Shown piece after piece: positions 14,004 to 20,748 of a stretch of 22,920 nt of DNA. This DNA comes from Deltaproteobacteria bacterium RBG_13_61_14 (GTDB lineage: Bacteria > RBG-13-61-14). The stretch is taken from NCBI GenBank assembly GCA_001797815.1, contig MGQK01000109.1, forward strand, positions 10,599 to 33,518, written 5' to 3'. How positions within the stretch are numbered: position 1 is the first letter of the stretch; each line of letters starts with the position of its first letter. Made by a program: the position numbers and the translations under genes. Below the pieces are notes generated by a model, which saw only the letters and a program-made list of their open reading frames with translations, did no database searches and was not told the DNA's origin.

Positions 14004-14812
14004 GCTATTAATACTTTTACAACACAACAAAGATTGGAGTCAGGTCTTGACATTTGACATTAGAAGCAGTGGACAGGGAAAGAAGAGGCATTAGACATTA
14101 GGCTTTGGGCTTTAGGCTTCAGAAAAAGAAAATCTGCGTAATCTGTCCTCGACCCCGAGCGCTCGGACCGAGGGGCGTAATCTGTGGATCGCTCTTTTCT
14201 TAGCGGTTGACAGACAGGAATGTCTGTCCCCCTGCCAGATTCCCTGACACCCTGCCACCATGACACCCTGACACCTTCAAGCAGTGGACAGTGAACAGTG
14301 CACGGACTTCGGCGAGCTCAGTCGAGCCGTGCACAGTGCTTGGAGTAGGGGTCCCCAGGCGGAAAACCTGGGGTGGTTGCCGCGTTAGATGGGGTGGTTG
14401 CTGAGCAGAATGGGGTGGCTGCTGGGCAGGATGGGGTGGTTGGCGTGCAGAATGGGGGGACGTTTGAAGAGGGTATATCGTATGTCGTATGTAGTAGGTC
14501 GGGGAAGAGAAGAGGAAGAAACCCGGAGAAATTTTGCCAGGTTAAGTGAATCGGCCCGGTTCCGGGGAGGCCGGAAAGAAGGATGATAGGGTTCGGAAGG
14601 GCCGGGGCCGGGAATGGGGGTGCATCTTGGGGGCACTGGGACAAAAAGGCATAGAGAAATTGCCAGGTTAGCGTCTCGAACAATCGTTCTATTTCAGCCT
14701 TCATCCTTCAGCCTTTATCCTTGATTCTTCATCATCCCCTATTAGTGTAAGAATGTTGCAGTTTTTGAGGAATTATGTAACATTTAGCCATTGCTTTTCG
14801 CTTGGAAGAAAA
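14004..14812. repeat. Repeat mosaic after the methyltransferase
   Basis: About 800 bases with no supported gene. In order: GGAGTCAGGTC (14036-14046); the 'gaggcattag...gctttgggctttaggc' unit (14085-14118); an 'aatctgcg' unit (14127-14190) split by a palindrome centred on CGAGCGCTCG (14155-14164); the 'aggaatgtctgtccccctgcc' unit (14209-14241); a 'gtggacagtgaacagtgcac' unit (from about 14283) split by a REP-like palindrome (about 14304-14328); a CCCCAGG/CCTGGGG hairpin (14353-14373); a 21-bp tandem array (14368-14451); and a 'tatatcgtatgtcgtatgta' unit (14472-14494). A weak promoter-like pair TTGCAG/TAACAT (14756-14783) precedes the next frame. Confidence 0.7.
14368..14451 (+). repeat. Four tandem 21-bp repeats
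   Basis: Units start at 14368, 14389, 14410 and 14431, each beginning (a/c)tggggtgg(t/c)tg, with a partial fifth unit (atgggggg) at 14452. The period is a multiple of three, so an open frame runs through on the minus strand, but codon content there looks random. Confidence 0.85.
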
Positions 14813-15251
14813 ATGAAGTGTAATTCCTTTTTGCTTTCCCTGGGTTCCGGGCGCTGGATTCTCGCGGTTATCTTGGCCGCGCTTGGAATTCAAGCCCGGG
14901 CCGGTGAAGCGCCGGCGCCGCGGGATCAACTTCCCCAGGACGAGGCCGGGATCGCCAAGATGATGAAGGTGACCTGGTCGCAGGAGGTCCTGCCGGCCCG
15001 ATCAGATCCGCTGGATGATCCCCCGGGCGGCGGGGGACGCGCCCGGCTTTTGGCGCTTCATCCCGCTCGAGGGAGGCAAGAGCTGCCTGATCTTCAACGG
15101 CGCCACCGCCGACATCCGGGCCATGGGCTGGATTCCCCGCTATGCGCTCAAGGTCGAGCCGACGTTGGAACACGCCCTGATCGGAAGCCAGGGCGCCATC
15201 GCCATCAACGCCAGCAAGGACCACATCCAGCGCCTGACTGCCGGCAAGTGA
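14813..15251 (+). pseudogene. Exported START/SRPBCC-like protein, frameshifted and probably internally deleted
   Basis: ATG at 14813 (GGAAG upstream) begins a clear signal peptide: MKCNSFLL, a hydrophobic core WILAVILAALGI and an ARAGEAP cleavage region. The mature part reads sensibly to about VTWSQEVLPA (near 14996). After that this frame turns into arginine/proline/histidine-rich shadow sequence, while a different frame becomes protein-like from about 15003: QIRWMIPRAAGDAPGFW, CLIFNGATADIR, ALKVEPTLEHALIG, ending at 15251. The joined product would be about 145 residues, shorter than usual START-like proteins of about 200, with the middle missing. I read it as a decayed gene with a frameshift near 14990-15003. 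The family call is tentative. The alternative is an ORF to 15295 in the first frame. Confidence 0.5.
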
Positions 15252-15349
15252 TCAAATCTTCCAAAAAAGCTTTCGCATCGGCAATGAACTTTTAGGCCGG
15301 GGGAGTGTCGAACTAAGAAAACCAGCACTTTTCAGAAGGAGGTCCGGTC

Positions 15350-18300
15350 ATGAGACACCAGGCCGCGTTTGTCGGCGCTATCTCGGTTGTTCTTTTCGCT
15401 CTCGCCTTTCCCGTCTTTGCCCAATCCATCCAGGACGTTTACGTCTTCGCTCCCGCCGAATACGCGCCGGGCTCTTCCGGCTCGCTCCGGGTGGTGGTGA
15501 TGGAGGCCACCGGCTTGACCACTTCCACCCCGATCGAGAACGCGCGGGTGCGGCTCAAGCTGCAAGGGACCGGCCAATACCACGCGCTCGCCGACGCCCG
15601 CACCAACGCCCAGGGCACGGTGGACCTGAGCTTCAAGCTGCCCGAGGCCAAGCCCGGCGATTACACCTTGGAGGTGGAGGTCTCCTCCCGGCTGGGCAAG
15701 GTCACCCGGTCTCACCCGGTCTCGCTGGTCGCGCGTAACCGCATCCTGCTTTCCACGGACAAGCCCATCTACCAGCCCGGCCAGCTCATGCACCTGCGCG
15801 CGGTGGCGCTCCGCCAGGCCGACCTCAAGCCCATTGCCGGCGAGAAGCTGGTCTTTGAGGTCGAGGACTCCAAGGGCAACAAGGTCTTCAAGAAAAGCTT
15901 CCAGACCGACGCCTTTGGCATCGCCGCGGCCGATTTCGAGCTGGCCGACGAGATCAACCTGGGCGAATACCACGCCCGCGCCGTGCTGGGCGAGCTTACC
16001 GAAGAAAAGTCCATTAACGTCAGCCGCTACGTGTTGCCCAAGTTCAAGGTGGAGTTGGCGACGGAGCGGCCCTATTACCAGCCCGGCCAAAAGGTCAAGG
16101 GCACGCTCCAGGCCAACTACTTTTTCGGGAAGCCGGTGAGCGGAGGCAAAGTCGAGATCGCGGCCCAGGCCTTTGACGTCGAGTTCCACGATATTGCCAA
16201 GGTCTCGGGCCAGACCGATCCGGAGGGCAACTTCGAGTTCGAGTTCGACCTGCCCGCGAGCTTCGTGGGCCAGCCGCTCGAGCAGGGCGACGCCTTGGTG
16301 AAAATAGACGCCAAGGTTATTGATACCGCCCAGCATAGCGAGCAGGTCTCGGTCAGCAAAAAAGTCGCGGCCTCGGGCTTGCGCCTCGAGATCGTGCCCG
16401 AAGCCGGTCGCTTGATCCCGGGCGTGGAGAACGTGCTCTATGCGATCGCCACCACGCCCAATGACGAGCCGGCGGCCGCGGAGATAGCGATCACGATCGG
16501 AGATAAAAGCTTTCGCCTGAAAACCGACGCGACCGGAGTGGCCGAGCTCCGCTTCACACCCGCGGCCGGCCAGTTCAAGGAAGACCCGAACGCCCGTTAC
16601 CAGGGCCGGGATGCCGCGCCGTTCACCCTGGAGGTCAAGGCCAAGGCCGACGATAAACTCGGGAACTCGACCGAGATCAGCCGCACCCTTTCCGCGGACT
16701 CGGTGCGCGACACCGTGCTCCTGCGGCCGGACCAGGCAATCTACAAGGGCGGCGATTCCCTCGGCCTCACCGTTCTCTCCACCTTCTCCACCGGCACCGT
16801 GTTCCTCGACATCATCAAGAACGGCCAGACCCTGCTCACCCGCTCCCTCGAACTCAAGGCCGGCAAGGCCGAGACCCGGCTCGCGCTCGGCCCGGACGCC
16901 TGGGGCACGCTCGAAGTCCACGCCTACAAGATGCTCCCTTCCGGCGAGACCGTGCGCGACACCCGGGTGGTCTATGTCAGCCCGCCGGACGATTTGAAGG
17001 TTTCAGCTAATCTGAGCAAAGTAAACCATCGCCCGGGCGAGGAAGCTCTGATTAAATTCAAAGTTACCGATAAGCGCGGCGTCGGGCACGCGGCCGCGCT
17101 GGGGATTGTAATCGTGGACGAGAGCGTGTATGCGCTCCAGGAGCTCCAGCCGGGATTGTTGAAAGTCTATTTTACGCTGGAGAAGGAACTGGCCAAGCCG
17201 CGCTACGAGATTCATTATGCGCCCGGGGGCTGGGTGGTCGAGAACCTGATCCAGGAAGAAAAAATTGACGCGGCCCGCCAGAAGATGGCCAAAGTCCTCC
17301 TCGCCGGAGTGAAGAAGCCGACCACCTATGACTGGCAAGAGAACCCGGCCCAGGCGCGCATGGACCAGGAAATGGGAAAGCTTCAGAATCTTTATAGCGC
17401 ACTGTTTGAATATGGCCGCAGGAAAATGCTCGTGAGTTACCAGGCCGGCCGCTGGGCTTATCAGCCGGACCTGTTAGAAAAAATGATCGCGGCCAAAGCG
17501 ATTGAGCGGAGCCAGGTCACCGATGCCTGGGGAAAGATTTACAACCTGAACGAAATCGGCTCGATTGATCCTGACCTGGAATCCGCTTCTTTATGTAAAA
17601 GCCTGGCCAGCCAAAAACTCCAAAGTGTTTACCAGGCACTTTCCTCATATTGGTATGAGAACCGCTCCACCATCCAAAAACTTTTCAAGACGGGATCCAG
17701 CGAGGAATGGCAGTTTCCCGAGGGAGTTTTGGATAAGTTAGTCAGCGCGGGTCGGTTAAGCGCTGATGACCTTCGCGATCCCTGGGGCTACAAGATAATA
17801 TTCAAGTATCTCAACAAACCCAATGACCGAAGCTCCCTTGGCTATCAGTTCCGCTGGTATGACCTTCGCAGTGTAGGTCCGGATGGCAAGCCTGATACCA
17901 GTGATGATGTCACGGAACTGACCTGGTATGGGCAACATCTACGAAGAGGCGGCCGCGATTTCCTTGCCTGGGATGCCGCGGAGTTCGAAATGGCGCGGCC
18001 GCGAGCCATGGGCGGGGCGATGATGAAAGCTGAAGCGATGCCGATGATGGCCTCGGTCGCGGAAGACAAAGCCGGAGCCGGCCGGGAGGAGCGCAAGGCG
18101 AGCGTGCGGGTGCGCGAGTATTTTCCGGAGACGCTGCTCTGGATGCCGGCGCTGATCACCGACCGCTATGGTTATGCGGAATTAAAAGTGCCGCTGGCCG
18201 ACTCGATCACCACCTGGAGGCTCTCGGCCGCGGCCCATTCCCGGGACGGGCTTTTAGGCTCGGGCCAGAGCGGGATCAAGGTCTTCCAGGACTTTTTCGC

Positions 18301-20212
18301 GGACATTGACTTTCCGGTCTCGCTCACCTCGGGCGACGAGGTGAGCGTGCCGGTCGCGGTTTACAACTACCTGCCCGGAAGACAGACCATCGAGCTGGAG
18401 GTGGAAAAGGGAGACTGGTTCGACCTCTTGAGCGACCAAGTGCAGAAGCTCACGCTTGACGCGAACCAGGTGGACGTGCGCTTCTTCAGGATCAAGGTCA
18501 AGGGTCTCGGCCAGCAGACCCTCACGGTCTATGCGCTCGGCTCGAAGATGGACGACGCGGTCAAGCGGCAGGTGGAGGTGGTGCCCAACGGCAAGATGTT
18601 CGAGCTGGTGGCAAACGGCCAGTTGGCGAGCGAGATCAATCAGAACCTGACCATCCCGGCCGAGGCCATTCCCGGGGCGAGCAAGGTCCTGGTCAAGATT
18701 TATCCCGGCGTCTTCTCCCAGGTGGTCGAGGGCATGGACGGCATCTTCCGCATGCCCTCCGGCTGCTTCGAGCAGACCACCTCCACCACCTACCCCAACG
18801 TGATGGTGCTCAATTACCTGAAGCGCACCAAGCAGATCACGCCCGAGATCCAGATGAAGGCCGAGGGTTTCGTCAACCTGGGCTACCAGCGGCTGCTCAG
18901 CTTCGAGGTGCCGGGCGGCGGCTTCGAGTGGTTCGGAAGCCCGCCGGCGCACCTGGTGCTGACCGCTTACGGGCTGATGGAATTTTTTGACATGAGTCAG
19001 GTGGCGGAGGTGGACCCGGCCGTGATCCGCCGCACCCATGAGTTCCTGGCCGGCAAGCAGGAGAAGGACGGGAGCTGGAAGCCGGTGGAGCACTGGATCG
19101 AGACGCTTTCGGGCGAGGCCTTTTCCCGCTCGACCTTGCTCAATACCGCTTACATCGCCTGGGCGCTCTTGGACACCGGCTATCAGGGCGAGGCCGGGGA
19201 CAAGGCGATTGCTTATCTCAAGGCCAACGTCAAGGAGGCCAAGGACGCTTACACGCTGGCGCTGGCGGTGAACGCGCTCGCGGCCAAGAACCCGAAAGAC
19301 CGGGACACGCTCGCGCTCCTGGAGCAGATCCACAACGCCCGGATCGAGGACCGGCAGAATAAGACCGTGCACTGGGAGCCCCTGGGCGAGACCGCGGTGC
19401 ACGGCGGCGGAAAATCGGCGCAGATCGAGACCACCGCGCTCATCCTTTATGCATTCTTGAAGGCCGGGGTTTACCCGAACACGGTGAACCTTGGCCTGAA
19501 TTGGCTCGCCCAGCAAAAGGACAGCTTCGGCACGTTCGAGAGCACGCAAGCCACGGTGCTGACCTTCAAGACCCTGCTCCTGGCCGAGGCCGGCAAAGCG
19601 CCCGAGCTGAACGTGAGCGTGAGCGTGACCGTGAACGGGGACCGGCGCGAGGTCAAGATCACGCCGGAAGATTCCGACGTGCTCCGGCTCCTGGACTTCA
19701 AGGAAAAAACCCTCGCCGGCGACAACGCGGTGGGCCTGAAGCCATCGGCCGAGACCAACCTGATGTATCAGGCCGTGGCGCGCTTCTTCATCCCCTGGGA
19801 CAAGTTGCCCCGGGAGCAGGTGGAGGAGCCGCTCAAGCTGGAACTGACTTATGACCGCACTCAGCTCAAGGCGGACGATCTGCTGACCGCCCAGGTCAAG
19901 GCGACCTACCGCGGCACCCAGCCCACGGAGATGATCGTCTTGGACCTCGGCATCCCGCCCGGCTTTACCGTGCAGACCGAGGGTCTGGAGAAGGCCAAGG
20001 GCGAGGGCAAGATCGAGAAGTTCACCCTGACCGGCCGGCAGATCACGGTCTATGTGCGGCGGATCGAGCCGAAGAAGCCGCTGGAGCTGAGCTACCAGCT
20101 CAAGGCCAAATTCCCGGTCAAGGCCCAGACCCCCAAGAGCGCGGCCTACGAATACTACAACCCCAAGGTGCGGAGCGAAGTGAAGCCGGTGGAGCTGCGG
20201 GTTACGCAGTGA
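15350..20212 (+). CDS. Bacterial alpha-2-macroglobulin with thioester motif and an unusual insert in the bait region
   Basis: 1620 residues with a cleavable signal peptide (about 1-24, ending VFAQ) and no lipobox, so it is secreted or periplasmic. Macroglobulins trap proteases: cleavage of a bait region triggers collapse and covalent attachment through a Cys-Gln thioester. Order: repeated MG domains including MG2 (TDKPIYQPGQLMHLRAVAL, about 137-155), VDESVYAL (about 590-597), an insert at about 660-870, a Met/Ala-rich linker (about 880-915), the conserved REYFPETLLW segment, MG7, the thioester domain with PSGCFEQ (Cys1139, Gln1142) and a C-terminal receptor-binding-like domain. The insert holds two related segments with DAWG (725-728) and DPWG (810-813) and ends YDLRSVGPDGKPDTSDD (837-853), the signature of GspG-type pseudopilins. 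It is also less GC-rich than the rest. AGGAGGT lies 6 nt before the ATG. Confidence 0.94.
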   Translation: MRHQAAFVGAISVVLFALAFPVFAQSIQDVYVFAPAEYAPGSSGSLRVVVMEATGLTTSTPIENARVRLKLQGTGQYHALADARTNAQGTVDLSFKLPEAKPGDYTLEVEVSSRLGKVTRSHPVSLVARNRILLSTDKPIYQPGQLMHLRAVALRQADLKPIAGEKLVFEVEDSKGNKVFKKSFQTDAFGIAAADFELADEINLGEYHARAVLGELTEEKSINVSRYVLPKFKVELATERPYYQPGQKVKGTLQANYFFGKPVSGGKVEIAAQAFDVEFHDIAKVSGQTDPEGNFEFEFDLPASFVGQPLEQGDALVKIDAKVIDTAQHSEQVSVSKKVAASGLRLEIVPEAGRLIPGVENVLYAIATTPNDEPAAAEIAITIGDKSFRLKTDATGVAELRFTPAAGQFKEDPNARYQGRDAAPFTLEVKAKADDKLGNSTEISRTLSADSVRDTVLLRPDQAIYKGGDSLGLTVLSTFSTGTVFLDIIKNGQTLLTRSLELKAGKAETRLALGPDAWGTLEVHAYKMLPSGETVRDTRVVYVSPPDDLKVSANLSKVNHRPGEEALIKFKVTDKRGVGHAAALGIVIVDESVYALQELQPGLLKVYFTLEKELAKPRYEIHYAPGGWVVENLIQEEKIDAARQKMAKVLLAGVKKPTTYDWQENPAQARMDQEMGKLQNLYSALFEYGRRKMLVSYQAGRWAYQPDLLEKMIAAKAIERSQVTDAWGKIYNLNEIGSIDPDLESASLCKSLASQKLQSVYQALSSYWYENRSTIQKLFKTGSSEEWQFPEGVLDKLVSAGRLSADDLRDPWGYKIIFKYLNKPNDRSSLGYQFRWYDLRSVGPDGKPDTSDDVTELTWYGQHLRRGGRDFLAWDAAEFEMARPRAMGGAMMKAEAMPMMASVAEDKAGAGREERKASVRVREYFPETLLWMPALITDRYGYAELKVPLADSITTWRLSAAAHSRDGLLGSGQSGIKVFQDFFADIDFPVSLTSGDEVSVPVAVYNYLPGRQTIELEVEKGDWFDLLSDQVQKLTLDANQVDVRFFRIKVKGLGQQTLTVYALGSKMDDAVKRQVEVVPNGKMFELVANGQLASEINQNLTIPAEAIPGASKVLVKIYPGVFSQVVEGMDGIFRMPSGCFEQTTSTTYPNVMVLNYLKRTKQITPEIQMKAEGFVNLGYQRLLSFEVPGGGFEWFGSPPAHLVLTAYGLMEFFDMSQVAEVDPAVIRRTHEFLAGKQEKDGSWKPVEHWIETLSGEAFSRSTLLNTAYIAWALLDTGYQGEAGDKAIAYLKANVKEAKDAYTLALAVNALAAKNPKDRDTLALLEQIHNARIEDRQNKTVHWEPLGETAVHGGGKSAQIETTALILYAFLKAGVYPNTVNLGLNWLAQQKDSFGTFESTQATVLTFKTLLLAEAGKAPELNVSVSVTVNGDRREVKITPEDSDVLRLLDFKEKTLAGDNAVGLKPSAETNLMYQAVARFFIPWDKLPREQVEEPLKLELTYDRTQLKADDLLTAQVKATYRGTQPTEMIVLDLGIPPGFTVQTEGLEKAKGEGKIEKFTLTGRQITVYVRRIEPKKPLELSYQLKAKFPVKAQTPKSAAYEYYNPKVRSEVKPVELRVTQ

Positions 20213-20270
20213 GGAGAGACCATGGGCGTTCGGGGTTGAGGCTTAAGCCGGGAAATTACAAATAGGAATA

Positions 20271-20658
20271 ACCACAAAGGCACGAAGACACCAAGGGAGA
20301 GAAAAAATTTGAATTTTACCAGGTCTGGTTATTGGGAATAATATTCCGAGACTGAACTTTAGAACTTTTTTTGGAGTGCGGCGCTTTAGCGCCGCTTTAG
20401 CTGGCGGCCATTCCTGGCCGCCGAAAAGCCCGCCGATCAATCGGCGGGAAGAAAAGCGGCGGTAAACTGCCGCACTCCAAAGGGCCACGGTGAATTTCCT
20501 GCGGTTTGCGGTCGAGACCCAAACTTGAGGAAAATCGGCTTCTCCCTTGCCCAAGCCTGGTGAGATGCAACTCATGGAGCAGAAAAAGTTCTAAAGTTCA
20601 GTCCGAGAAAGTCTAACTTCCAAAAAACTTAGTGCCTTTGTGTCTTAGTGGTGAAAGA
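20271..20658. repeat. Outer and middle arms of a nested inverted-repeat element
   Basis: The outer arms are runs of an 8-nt unit CACNAAGR: CACAAAGG-CACGAAGA-CACCAAGG on the left (about 20273-20297) and the reverse complement of CACTAAGA-CACAAAGG-CACTAAG on the right (about 20630-20652). Inside them lies a perfect 21-bp inverted pair starting GACTGAACTTTAGAAC, at 20350-20370 and 20583-20603. Confidence 0.85.
20370..20481. repeat. Multi-hairpin palindromic unit inside the nest
   Basis: A perfect 13-bp outer stem TTTGGAGTGCGGC (20370-20382) with GCCGCACTCCAAA (20469-20481) encloses hairpins GGCGGCCA-ttcc-TGGCCGCC (20403-20422) and CCCGCCGA-tcaa-TCGGCGGG (20429-20448). A further stem GCGGCGC-ttta-GCGCCGC (20378-20395) competes with the outer stem. 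As single-stranded DNA or RNA it would fold into a cloverleaf-like structure. Confidence 0.9.
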
Positions 20659-20699
20659 AAAAAAGAGGTCGGGGGACCCTGACTGCTGGTCCCCCGACC
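20653..20699 (-). terminator. Strong intrinsic terminator of the Fe-S reductase gene
   Basis: Perfect 12-bp stem GGTCGGGGGACC (20667-20678) with GGTCCCCCGACC (20688-20699) and a 9-nt loop. Read on the minus strand it is followed by a T-rich run, TCTTTTTTTCTTTC. It lies 50 nt beyond the stop of the minus-strand gene. Confidence 0.85.
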
Positions 20700-20748
20700 G
20701 GCGAAAGAGAAAGGCTTGGGGAAAGGGTTCTGAAAACGGCCTCAAGCT

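Larger units (their letters stand above)
20213..20748. other. Intergenic region with nested inverted repeats between convergent genes
   Basis: No gene is seen. The two flanking genes are convergent. Nearly the whole region is built from inverted repeats, listed separately, followed by a strong minus-strand terminator. The stretch 20482-20582 inside the nest (containing 'cggtttgcggtcgagaccc') is unique in this window and not coding. Confidence 0.7.

Noticed and set aside
14368-14451. Possible CRISPR array
   Set aside because: The repeats are contiguous with a 21-bp period and have no spacers; no cas genes are present.
14318-14704. 128-aa minus-strand frame
   Set aside because: It is kept open by the 21-bp tandem repeat and other repeat units and has no domain or ribosome-binding site.
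15332-16921. 529-aa open frame on the minus strand
   Set aside because: It is antisense to the signal-peptide and MG domains of the macroglobulin. Its composition (Gly, Leu, Arg, Val, His rich with no domain) is the usual shadow of a GC-rich gene.
18254-19549. 431-aa open frame on the minus strand
   Set aside because: Antisense to the thioester domain of the macroglobulin; repetitive His/Leu/Val/Gly composition typical of a shadow frame.
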